The position numbers and the translations under genes were made by a program. Of a stretch of DNA of 64,000 nt, positions 1 through 7,666 are shown in pieces. The number at the start of each line of letters is the position of its first letter. The stretch's first letter is position 1. Origin of the DNA: Tritrichomonas musculus (lineage: Eukaryota; Parabasalia; Tritrichomonadida; Tritrichomonadidae); assembly GCA_039105265.1 (NCBI GenBank), contig JAPFFF010000013.1, forward strand, positions 248,001-312,000. The letters run 5' to 3'. The notes beneath the pieces were generated by a model. The model saw nothing but the letters and a program-made list of their open reading frames with translations. It was not told the origin of the DNA and made no database searches.

Positions 1-225
1 CACATGCGAATTACATCTAACTTGATAACTCAATGGTCCACAACCCAGTTTATATACCTTTCGTTGACTTGGACTGAAGAAGTAGACTTGTTTACGGAAC
101 ATATCTGTTCCATCACAAGTAGACACTATTCGTTTAATATCATTCGGATACCTATCTGGAGTAATGAAATGGTAACTCTCTGGTTTAAACCTGAAATCGT
201 CATAGTACTTGAAGTACTCACTCAT
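1..225 (-). CDS. TIR-type small protein, 3' end outside window
   Basis: An open frame starts at the ATG complementary to 223-225 and runs off the left edge, giving 75 codons without a stop. The protein begins MSEYFKYYDDF and holds the stretch PNDIKR followed by KQVYFFSPSQ. This matches the layout of the 124-residue protein in the TIRs of element B (PNDVKR, then KRLYFISESE), so I place both in one family; the 100-residue protein in the TIRs of element C may be a distant member. Function is unknown. Because such genes normally point inward from an element end, this one may mark the right end of another element to the left rather than belong to element A. The family match is by eye over about 45 residues. 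Confidence 0.6.
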   Translation of the reverse strand, partial: MSEYFKYYDDFRFKPESYHFITPDRYPNDIKRIVSTCDGTDMFRKQVYFFSPSQRKVYKLGCGPLSYQVRCNSHV

Positions 226-426
226 TTGCAGTGACGATAAAAAGTTAAATTAATATCAGTAGCGTTGTCTTTTACAAATGATCGGTGGAGCTATGGTTTT
301 GGACCATCAACAGTGTTTTCGCTGATGAGTGAACTCGACGTACAATGCTGTTAAGGACGGGTGAAGTACGAAGTACGAAACCCTCCTTAACCTATCTACT
401 CTTTCGATTGACTTTACTAATGAAGG

Positions 427-742
427 AGTAGTATGTATAAGAGGGGGGCGATGGCTATTAAAATTCGCTAAAACAATTACGTTAACTTTATACGGTTTTA
501 CTAGGTCCGAACAACACTCAACAGTTCAGAACCAATTCGAAACACATCGCCGGTATATTGATACCCACTAACTGAAAACTATTACGAAAATAATTGGAAA
601 CGTTAGAGATACCCATATAAGTCCGATAGTTCGATAAAATCGTTAACAACGTCTGGAAAGTCCATCACAGACGATAATCATATACTAAAAATAATAGAGA
701 GATCATTTTAATAGCCATCGCCCCCCTCTTATACTATCTACT
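427..742. repeat. Short inverted-repeat element with Polinton-like termini
   Basis: Positions 435-464 and 705-734 are a perfect 30-bp inverted repeat containing a GAGGGGGGCGATGG core. Extended outward, the left arm starts AGTAGTATG at 427 and the right arm reads AGTAGATAG inward from 742. Both resemble the AGTAGTA termini of elements B and C. The 240-bp interior shows no gene. The flanks TGAAGG and TTGATT do not match, so a target duplication is not visible. It could be a small non-autonomous derivative, or the meeting point of two element ends. Confidence 0.65.
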
Positions 743-960
743 TTGATTTTGTCACCCTATAGAAATTATTATTATAGTTCAACCGATATTGATTTGTAAC
801 TGATAAACCTAATAACTAACTCGCTAACGAATTAATCTGTAAACGATATCACTAACGAAATACATTAAATGAACTCATGTGTATTGTTTAGTAAACGAAC
901 TCACTAACGAGTCATTGAATACGAATCACTAACGATAACATGTATGAACCATCTATAAAC

Positions 961-1045
961 GATCAGAATCACTCATGAACCACATCGTTGGTTACCGGGT
1001 TACATCTAACACGAAATGTACCACTTTTGTTAACAAGTCGATTTT
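961..1045 (+). repeat. Dispersed 85-bp repeat of element A, copy 1
   Basis: Copies lie at 961-1045, 6387-6471 and, inverted and more diverged, at 53766-53855. They share GATCAGAATCACTCATGAA, then GGTTACCGGGTTACATCTAA, then AATGTACCACTTTTGTTAAC. All three lie between genes of element A and none is in B or C. A regulatory or replication role is possible but not shown. Confidence 0.75.
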
Positions 1046-1135
1046 ATGGTCGATAATGATGAATTCGCTGACGAATCATGAGATGAATTCGCTGACGATG
1101 AAGAGTAAGTGATGTTTATTTTTGGTTTCACTTAA

Positions 1136-1495
1136 ATGAGTTATAGAAGAGATAACACAGAAGATGAACACATTCCGTTACCAATCGAAACGGTTTATAA
1201 CTCTATAGTTGATTCGTTAAGAGTTGAAACTGCTTATGGAACCACTAAATATTATACCGATAATGATGAACACTTCAACAGAATTTGCTTTAAATATCCA
1301 TCTGAATGGAGAACATCCAATCTCGGTGAAAAAATAATCGGTGTTCGTCATATGTCTGTTAAATGGAGAAACATCAATGATCTTAACGAACTCAATAATC
1401 GATTCATAGCTAGCTATGATGATGTATCTATGGATAAGAAGATCCAGTTGATCTATAAATGCATAGAACTTATGATAAACCGATCAATGAGTTAA
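1136..1495 (+). CDS. Fragment of vertex-capsid-like protein
   Basis: The 119-residue product contains HFNRICFKYPSEWRTSN followed by GEKIIGVRH. It matches FNRYYFNFPQEWCTSN and GESIIGVRN in the N-terminal part of the 353-residue protein of element C at 31118-32179. After that point the two sequences are unrelated and this one ends early, so it looks like a truncated N-terminal copy. In C a truncated N-terminal copy also sits at the inner edge of the left TIR, so the same TIR-boundary effect may explain this fragment. The ATG follows TTTATTTTTGGTTTCACTTA, with a TCACTT initiator-like motif six bases upstream. Whether it is functional is unclear. Confidence 0.65.
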   Translation: MSYRRDNTEDEHIPLPIETVYNSIVDSLRVETAYGTTKYYTDNDEHFNRICFKYPSEWRTSNLGEKIIGVRHMSVKWRNINDLNELNNRFIASYDDVSMDKKIQLIYKCIELMINRSMS

Positions 1496-1550
1496 ACCAT
1501 ATGTAGATTCCAATGAGTAGTAAGTGATGTTTATTTTTGATCTCATTTAA

Positions 1551-1718
1551 ATGAGTGATATACCAGTCGTTGTCGATTACTCGGAACCGACTCAAGATGA
1601 AATCGATAGAATACTATACGATGATGTTCATATACGTGTCATCGTGAATGTCTCATCCGATAATGATGTCAAAGTCGATACTCATGTGAATATTAATGTT
1701 AACGGTAATTATCGTTAA
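1551..1718 (+). CDS. Small 55-residue protein before the polymerase
   Basis: The ATG at 1551 opens 55 codons to TAA at 1716-1718, four bases before the annotated polymerase start. The upstream sequence GATGTTTATTTTTGATCTCATTTAA is almost the same as that before the 1136 gene, including the T-rich tract and a TCATTT motif, which supports a real transcript. The product is acidic, begins MSDIPVVVDYSEPTQDE and ends in a run of alternating Val and Asn. I recognise no family. Element C has a 56-residue reading frame in the equivalent place before its polymerase (18583-18753), without clear similarity. Confidence 0.5.
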   Translation: MSDIPVVVDYSEPTQDEIDRILYDDVHIRVIVNVSSDNDVKVDTHVNINVNGNYR

Positions 1719-1721
1719 ACT

Positions 1722-4700
1722 ATGAATATTATTTTTAAATCGATTGAAATGACGAAGTTGTTGAGTAGACTATCGAAATCTGAGATTCTATCATTACCAG
1801 GGTTTGATAGATATGGATCACTCAAGATCAAAGAGTTGAAACCTATATTGAAAAAGAGTATCAAACAGATGAATATCGCTTTTAGAGGTGTACGTGTAGA
1901 TGATTACGTTAACCGATTCAATGAAATTCGTGAACAGAAACAGTCTGATGACGATCTATTCAAACGAATGTCGACAATGAAACGTCAACAACAGAAACAA
2001 CATCAAAGTCATGAACAGTATAAACAGTCATTGAAAGATACAGCTATGTTCGAACGTTCATTGATGAATATGAGTGAACTCTATTCAGTTCCAAAACCAA
2101 GTGAATCTAAACTATTCATCGAATCGTTAATGAATGTCGATACTGAATATACGACAACCAAATCCGATGAACGACTCCGTTATGAAGAGAATGTTCATGA
2201 CAAAGATGAGTATCAAAACGAAATGAAGAGAATGATGATCGCTGTTAAGAATCATGAAACATTTGAAATCGATATCGATGATGATAGTGAGAAACAATAC
2301 GCTTTCGTTAAAGTGTTACGACATATTCGTAAGATGAAATCAAATGAATGGAGACCAATTATAACTGGTTATGACATGAACGGTGATGGTCGAAAGTTCA
2401 ATCTAAACAAAGAGTTAGATCTCGAAACTATGATACGATGTATACTCGGTGAGATAACTGTAGAACAATACAGTTCTGATTGTGATCCGAATCTAATCGG
2501 TTGGGATTACATTCCAGTTCGATTCGAAGTGAAGTTCATCAAGATGACTAAGAATGAAGAGACTGGAAAGACTGAGTTCATCGAAAAGGTTGATGGTGAA
2601 GAAGTAGTAATCGAATCAGTTGATGACTTTCGTGGATCACCAGACGGTGGTTTCTTTCCATATATCAACCTAATCAATGGTTTAGACTTGTCTAGATATC
2701 AAATATTCAACACCATTAACAAGAAGAACTATCGAGATAACTGTTTTGTATACGCTTGTGTTCAATCAGGGGTGTTCAATGATGACGAACTTCATAAACT
2801 ACGTTCAATAATGTTAACTCGATCGATACCAAACAAGAAGATATTGGAAATAGCTATTCAAATGAAGTGTCACTTCGTGATTAGTAGAGTTGATGAAAAG
2901 AGAGATTCACGACATCAGAAACGAGACTCAGTTGATACGCGTAAGAATCCAAAAGTCATAGCTGATCGTGTTGTTCGAATGCTGTTATATAAAGATCACT
3001 TCATGATTGATCATAACGAATTACTACCAATAACGAAGTTCTATATCGAACACAAAGATGAGATCGACATGTTATATCCAGATATGAACATTCAACAACG
3101 ATTCATCATATATGATATCACTAATAAAGGTACACCTATGATAGAACCAGATGATTGGACTGGAACTGGATTCAAAACGATTATTAAATCTATGTTCGAA
3201 CATGGATGTTTCAGAGAGATCAACCAATGTGAACAGGGTATACTCGATACATGTGAGTTCGATAATCATTTGAATGACTACGTCAGTCTCAGTTACGATG
3301 AAGAATCATGTTGTAGACTTGAATCCGCTGACACTAAGAAGATAACTGAATGGTCTCATATCTATTACGCTGATTACGAAACTGATGTAACTGTATCTCC
3401 ACATCGCCCATATCTGATTTGTTTCTGTGATGACAAACATTTAGAATCATTCACTGGATCTAATATCACATCGAGATTCTTGAACTCACTGAAGAGTAAC
3501 TCATTAACGTACTTCCACAACTTGAAATACGATGGGTGTTTCTTCATCCATGAACCAGATTGGGAGACTCAAGTGACTCAACGTAGTGGAACTCTATTAC
3601 AAGTCGTTATGGACCGTCGTAAGACTATTAAAGTACCTGTTATTGATAAAGAGACTGGTGAACCAGTTATCGATCCGAACACCGATGAACCGATAATGGA
3701 AGATAAAACGATTCATATTCGCTTGACATTTCGTAACAGCTATTCGATTATACCAGCTCCATTACGTGATTTCGATGACATGTTCAATCTAAAGGTTCAT
3801 AAAGAGATCATCGCTTATCGAATCTACACTGAAAAGAATCTACAACGTAAAACTATACCATTCGATGAATTCTATGATCAATACCTTAACGAAAACATCG
3901 ATAAGAAGACAGTAGATGAACTCGAACAAGATCGTAAACAGTTGATTTCAAACGCTAAGTTCGCTAAATCATACGATGAAGCTGATAAAACAATCGATAT
4001 CATGAAGTACGCTACGTTCTATTGTAAGAAAGATTGTATCACGTTGATGTATGGAATGACGAAGTTCAATAACGATTTAGCTGAAGTGTTCACCAAAACC
4101 GATAAACCATGGATTGGTATTCATCAATTCATATCTATCTCAGCTGTTGGTTATGATTTCGCTCGTATATATGGTTGTTTCGATGGATGTTATCTATTAA
4201 GTGGTAAACCACAGAACTTCATTCAACGTTGTGTCAGTGGTGGTCGTACAATGACAGCTAATAACGAAAAACAGTACATCGTTGATCGTATCCAAGACTT
4301 CGACGCTGTTAGTCTATATCCATCATCTATGTCAATTATGGATGGAGTCGCTAAAGGTAAACCAAAGGTGATTCCAGATGATTGTACTCATGAACAGTTA
4401 ATGAATTACGATACATTCTTTATCGAAGTCAACATCAACAAATTATCGTGTAAGTCCAATCGTCCGTATAAGTTCGGTCATGTATTCAAACATAACGACA
4501 AAGGTTCGAAGATCTTCTGTAATGAAACAGTCGATCATTACTACGTTGATAAGATCACCTTGATGGATTTAATCGAATTCTATGATATTGATTACGAACT
4601 CATCCGTGGATACTATTTCGATGAAGGTTTCAACAAAAAGATCAATGAGTTCATCAAAACGTTATTCGATCTAAGATTGAAGTATAAGAATGAACATAAT

Positions 4701-5435
4701 CCATTGGAGAAGACGATTAAACTGTTGTTGAACTCCATCTACGGTAAATCAATATTGAAACCAATGAATGATGAAATCAAAGTGGTCAATCGTAAGAATC
4801 TTATATCATATATCTATCGTAACTATAACTTCATCAAAGAAGTATCATTCAATGATTCAACTAAATGTTTCGTTAAGAAGATCAAACCAATCAACAATCA
4901 CTTCAATCTTCCACAGTTTGGAGCTTCTGTATTATCATGGAGTAAACACATCATGAATCAAGTGATGTCAACAGCTGAACAACACGGAATCGATATATAC
5001 TACACTGACACGGACAGTGTCCACATAAAAGAATCAGATGTACCTGTATTAGCTGAGATCTATAAAGAAAAGTATGGTAAAGAGTTGATCGGTAAACAGA
5101 TGACACAGTTTCATTGTGATTTCGATTCATTTCCAGGTGCTACTGGTCAGATACATTCACTAAAGTTGATCGCTCTTGGTAAGAAATCATATCTCGATAT
5201 ATTAGTTGACGAAGTTGGTAATGAAAACTATCATATTAGACTCAAAGGTTGTCCAAAACAGTGTATACTCAACAAATGTAAACGTATGAATATTACAGTA
5301 GAAGAGTTATATGAACGATTATACCGAGGTGAAGCTATTACGTTTGATCTCACTGATGGAACCAACTGTTTCCGTAAAACGAAGTGTTTTCAACAGATAA
5401 CATTACCACAGTTCACTAGAACTATCAAGTTCTAA
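1722..5435 (+). CDS. polB: Protein-primed family B DNA polymerase (element A)
   Basis: This polymerase should replicate the element from protein-bound ends. The exonuclease motifs are intact: DYE at 551-553, NLKYD ending at 604 and YCKKDC with Asp771. So are the polymerase motifs: DAVSLYPS from Asp861, LLLNSIYGKS with Asn1004 and YTDTDS with Asp1096 and Asp1098. The N-terminal 500 residues hold a basic coiled region and a NYRDNCFVYA motif, followed later by LLYKDHFMI. That Cys/His pair recalls papain- or OTU-like folds in related polymerases, which is inference. The protein is alignable along its length with the 1,145-residue polymerase of element C. ATG 1722 gives 1,237 residues. ATG 1749 follows a TTATTTTTAAA tract like those before neighbouring genes and may be the true start. 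Confidence 0.95.
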   Translation: MNIIFKSIEMTKLLSRLSKSEILSLPGFDRYGSLKIKELKPILKKSIKQMNIAFRGVRVDDYVNRFNEIREQKQSDDDLFKRMSTMKRQQQKQHQSHEQYKQSLKDTAMFERSLMNMSELYSVPKPSESKLFIESLMNVDTEYTTTKSDERLRYEENVHDKDEYQNEMKRMMIAVKNHETFEIDIDDDSEKQYAFVKVLRHIRKMKSNEWRPIITGYDMNGDGRKFNLNKELDLETMIRCILGEITVEQYSSDCDPNLIGWDYIPVRFEVKFIKMTKNEETGKTEFIEKVDGEEVVIESVDDFRGSPDGGFFPYINLINGLDLSRYQIFNTINKKNYRDNCFVYACVQSGVFNDDELHKLRSIMLTRSIPNKKILEIAIQMKCHFVISRVDEKRDSRHQKRDSVDTRKNPKVIADRVVRMLLYKDHFMIDHNELLPITKFYIEHKDEIDMLYPDMNIQQRFIIYDITNKGTPMIEPDDWTGTGFKTIIKSMFEHGCFREINQCEQGILDTCEFDNHLNDYVSLSYDEESCCRLESADTKKITEWSHIYYADYETDVTVSPHRPYLICFCDDKHLESFTGSNITSRFLNSLKSNSLTYFHNLKYDGCFFIHEPDWETQVTQRSGTLLQVVMDRRKTIKVPVIDKETGEPVIDPNTDEPIMEDKTIHIRLTFRNSYSIIPAPLRDFDDMFNLKVHKEIIAYRIYTEKNLQRKTIPFDEFYDQYLNENIDKKTVDELEQDRKQLISNAKFAKSYDEADKTIDIMKYATFYCKKDCITLMYGMTKFNNDLAEVFTKTDKPWIGIHQFISISAVGYDFARIYGCFDGCYLLSGKPQNFIQRCVSGGRTMTANNEKQYIVDRIQDFDAVSLYPSSMSIMDGVAKGKPKVIPDDCTHEQLMNYDTFFIEVNINKLSCKSNRPYKFGHVFKHNDKGSKIFCNETVDHYYVDKITLMDLIEFYDIDYELIRGYYFDEGFNKKINEFIKTLFDLRLKYKNEHNPLEKTIKLLLNSIYGKSILKPMNDEIKVVNRKNLISYIYRNYNFIKEVSFNDSTKCFVKKIKPINNHFNLPQFGASVLSWSKHIMNQVMSTAEQHGIDIYYTDTDSVHIKESDVPVLAEIYKEKYGKELIGKQMTQFHCDFDSFPGATGQIHSLKLIALGKKSYLDILVDEVGNENYHIRLKGCPKQCILNKCKRMNITVEELYERLYRGEAITFDLTDGTNCFRKTKCFQQITLPQFTRTIKF

Positions 5436-5501
5436 AACTAAACAATCATCGTCACCGGATCACGTCATTGGATTTGAATCAATTATTTTTATTCTATCGA
5501 A

Positions 5502-5966
5502 ATGTCTGTCGAAATCAAACCAACCGTCAAAAGCTTCGTCGAAACCATTCATCCAATCAACACTGATAAACTCTATGTGTATCTCGATAATAAGATCTAT
5601 CCAAACGAGTTCGGTATCAGTGTTCGTCCATTACTCGTCAAATACGGATCAACTGTTATAGACATGTCCAAGATGATCGACATGTTTGGTAAGGTTCCAT
5701 ACATCACCGTGAAAGAGAATCGTTTTCGATCAGTATATAGAGATCCAATGTTGATGACAATCGATTTGAAACCAAAACAATACAAAGACAACAATTATTA
5801 TCAATACTTCATCGATAAACTATGTTTACAATCCGAATTGAAGAGATATGAAGTGATCTACAACAAAGCTCATAAAGTCATCAGTGAATATAAACAAACG
5901 ATCACTAAGAGTCAGTCAGTTGATGATTTCCGTGAGATTGATAAAGATGACGATGAACCAATCTAA
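5502..5966 (+). CDS. Unknown 154-residue protein (element A)
   Basis: This is a 154-codon gene 66 bases after the polymerase, same strand. The ATG follows CAATTATTTTTATTCTATCGAA, the usual T-rich leader of element A. The product is rich in Lys, Asp and Tyr, has no predicted membrane segment, and ends in an acidic tail (DKDDDEPI). I see no counterpart in elements B or C and recognise no family. Its place between the polymerase and the split 329-codon gene suggests an accessory replication or regulatory role, but this is only position-based. Confidence 0.65.
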   Translation: MSVEIKPTVKSFVETIHPINTDKLYVYLDNKIYPNEFGISVRPLLVKYGSTVIDMSKMIDMFGKVPYITVKENRFRSVYRDPMLMTIDLKPKQYKDNNYYQYFIDKLCLQSELKRYEVIYNKAHKVISEYKQTITKSQSVDDFREIDKDDDEPI

Positions 5967-5996
5967 ATGGATTCATTCTATTTTTGATCCAAAAAG

Positions 5997-6086
5997 ATGA
6001 TCATCGAACAAAAACCAACTGTCTTCGTAGATGCGTCATGCATTCGATATGAGATGATACGTACCCGGGATGATACCACCCCATAA
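5997..6086 (+). CDS. Possible 29-residue peptide
   Basis: A short open frame MIIEQKPTVFVDASC... follows CTATTTTTGATCCAAAAAG, the same leader type as its neighbours. It is too short to judge. It may be a decayed gene start, since the sequence beyond its stop is non-coding. Confidence 0.2.
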   Translation: MIIEQKPTVFVDASCIRYEMIRTRDDTTP

Positions 6087-6573
6087 AGAGAAACAATATG
6101 CATCTACTCGGTTGGGGAACGTGTTTAACACGTTCATTACGAGGATTACATTTGCCGACAAATGCTTCTGTGTTATCTATACCACAAGTAATAGTTTACC
6201 ACAAGGTGATTAGTTCGCTAGGGTTCTATCACAAATATGATACAAAATAACACAGAAAAGTGGTATGGTAGCGAATCGAACCAGTGTTCCGGACCACCGA
6301 TTCATGACTCTACCACTATACCAGTTAGCGCTAACACTTATTAGATATCGATTTACTATTTATTCCGTTCACAGTCACTCATAATCGATCAGAATCACTC
6401 ATGAATCACTTCGTTGGTTACCGGGTTACATCTAACACGAAATGTACCACTTTTGTTAACAAGTCGATTTCGATACTATTTTGATCCATTTTCGATACAT
6501 TTCGACCATCATAATACGTTCACCAGAAACGCTATCAATCACATTCTAATCAATTATTTTATCGCTAATTCAA
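6087..6573. other. Structured non-coding stretch of element A
   Basis: No gene is seen. The stretch holds a palindrome GAACGTGTTTAACACGTTC near 6118-6136, an 11-bp inverted repeat TTCTGTGTTAT (6166-6176) with ATAACACAGAA (6247-6257), a tRNA-like sequence at about 6258-6330 that does not fold as a normal tRNA, and copy 2 of the dispersed 85-bp repeat. Confidence 0.5.
6387..6471 (+). repeat. Dispersed 85-bp repeat of element A, copy 2
   Basis: Nearly identical to 961-1045, differing at only a few bases, with the inverted third copy at 53766-53855. Confidence 0.75.
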
Positions 6574-6606
6574 ATGATCGCTGAAACATCAACAATAATC
6601 AACGGA
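6574..6606 (+). pseudogene. First 11 codons of a gene split by element B
   Basis: The ATG at 6574 follows CAATTATTTTATCGCTAATTCAA and opens MIAETSTIING, ending exactly at the target duplication 6601-6606. The reading frame resumes in phase at 52796 on the far side of element B. See 52796-53752 for the rest. Confidence 0.8.
6601..6606. other. Target-site duplication of element B, left copy
   Basis: AACGGA lies immediately before the AGTAGTATATG terminus. The second copy is at 52790-52795. Six base pairs is the usual Polinton duplication length. Confidence 0.95.
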
Positions 6607-6716
6607 AGTAGTATATGTATGTTGATTTGGACGGTCAGATAAAGTTTAAAGTTAACGGTCGCCACTTGAATATTCATCTTTGATATTTATATTTTATTTT
6701 TTTTTATTTCTATAAA

Positions 6717-7091
6717 ATGTATTACATCTATGAATCAACTTTTGGTGAAATGCCAAGAATACCAGACCCTGAAATGATGCCGAATGATGTTAAACGCTTG
6801 AGATTCTTTCGTGAACATACATTTAATAAACGACTTTATTTTATAAGTGAAAGTGAAATGATGATATATCGTTATTATGTTCCTGAAGAATACATTCAAC
6901 ATCCGAGTGAGAGAAGTTGGGACAAACTGCATCCAGGCTGTGAAAACGGATATATTAAAGAAGTTCATCATAAAGGAACAAAAACAAAAGGCTTTGAATT
7001 GATACCTGATGATGAATCTAAGAAAAGAAGGGTGTGGTTGACATTGAATGACAGTAATATGAAACAACTGAGAGCTCAAAATGATTTATAA
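6717..7091 (+). CDS. TIR protein, 124 residues, left copy
   Basis: This 124-residue gene lies wholly within the TIR and is repeated exactly at 52305-52679. The product starts MYYIYESTFGEMPRIPDPE, contains PNDVKRL and KRLYFISESEMMIYRYY, and has a basic C-terminal half (KKRRVWLTL). It belongs to the same family as the partial protein at 1-225 and perhaps the 100-residue TIR protein of element C. Function is unknown. Its position 110 bp from the terminus, pointing inward, and its presence as two copies suggest early or high-dose expression, perhaps a regulator or end-binding protein. The leader is a T-rich tract ending TTTCTATAAAATG. Confidence 0.75.
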   Translation: MYYIYESTFGEMPRIPDPEMMPNDVKRLRFFREHTFNKRLYFISESEMMIYRYYVPEEYIQHPSERSWDKLHPGCENGYIKEVHHKGTKTKGFELIPDDESKKRRVWLTLNDSNMKQLRAQNDL

Positions 7092-7353
7092 ATGAATCAA
7101 CATTAATGATGTTTTATTTTTGTGGAGGTCAGATAAATTTTAAAGTTAACGGTCGCCACTTTTGATCTTCATCTTTGAATCTTCATCTTTGAATTTACAT
7201 CTTTGAATTTACATCTTTGAACTTGTTTAGTAGTATATATCAGTCGGTTTCCGTCGGGCTAAAGCCCACCGTCAACACGACTAATGACCAAAAATAACAA
7301 CAACGAAAAATAGAACTTTCAAAAATTTTTTATTTTTTTATCAGCAATTTATA

Positions 7354-7596
7354 ATGTCAAACCAAGCCGAAACATTAAGCATCCTCATTAATAGAATCAA
7401 CAAAAAGCTAAAAGGATGGAGACCTGCATTAAAATACCTCTACGATAATGATGATGTTGTTGACGGAGTACTAAAAGAGATAAATCACTTTATTGAACAA
7501 CTAAAGAAATTCAACGGTAGCTGCGAACACTCGCTGCCTCCGACGAACGGAGGACCTGCTGAATTAATTGCTGAACTTGAAGAGCTCATTTATTAA
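7354..7596 (+). CDS. TIR protein, 80 residues, with 12-codon insertion
   Basis: The second TIR gene makes an 80-residue helical, lysine-rich protein that starts MSNQAETLSILINRINKK. The right-TIR copy (51836-52042) has 68 residues and is otherwise the same. The extra 12 residues here (SCEHSLPPTNGG, between KKFNG and PAELIAE) come from a GC-rich palindromic insertion at 7518-7553. No family is recognised. The gene is preceded by AGTAGTATATAT at 7229 and by a TTTTTATTTTTTTATCAGC leader. The right copy is the ancestral form. Confidence 0.7.
   Translation: MSNQAETLSILINRINKKLKGWRPALKYLYDNDDVVDGVLKEINHFIEQLKKFNGSCEHSLPPTNGGPAELIAELEELIY
7518..7553 (+). repeat. 36-nt double-hairpin insertion inside a TIR gene
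   Basis: These 36 nt are absent from the otherwise matching right TIR, so this is an insertion with a visible empty site. It folds as GCGA/TCGC plus a perfect CCTCCG/CGGAGG stem. A 31-of-35 match lies in inverse orientation at 27248-27282 in element C. Confidence 0.9.
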
Positions 7597-7666
7597 AAAG
7601 ATATCTGAAGTGTCTTCAATGACGTTTTTATTTTTGTTTTTTGTTTTTTAATTTCACTCTAAAGAT

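Larger units (their letters stand above)
226..1135. other. Non-coding stretch at left of element A
   Basis: No credible gene is seen. Besides the inverted repeat at 427-742 there is a hairpin at about 350-392 (GTTAAGG pairing with CCTTAAC), repeated CACTAACGA motifs from 790 to 930, one copy of a dispersed 85-bp repeat at 961-1045, and GAATTCGCTGACGA repeated just before the next gene. Confidence 0.5.
6607..7595 (+). repeat. Left terminal inverted repeat of element B
   Basis: It matches 51837-52789 in inverse orientation, apart from a 36-nt insertion at 7518-7553. It contains two genes, a 35-nt direct repeat at 6632-6667 and 7127-7161 (core GTTAACGGTCGCCACTT), several ATCTTTGA units at 7165-7220, and a second AGTAGTATATAT at 7229-7240. 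Confidence 0.95.

Noticed and set aside
322-400. CTGATGAG followed by CGAAAC, suggesting a hammerhead ribozyme
   Set aside because: The flanking stems do not have hammerhead topology; the strong pairing GTTAAGG/CCTTAAC lies inside the region where stem II should be.
6258-6330. tRNA-like sequence on the minus strand with GGTTCGATTC and a possible CCG anticodon loop
   Set aside because: The T-arm does not pair, the anticodon loop would have eight bases and the D-arm is missing. It is at best a remnant or chance hairpin.
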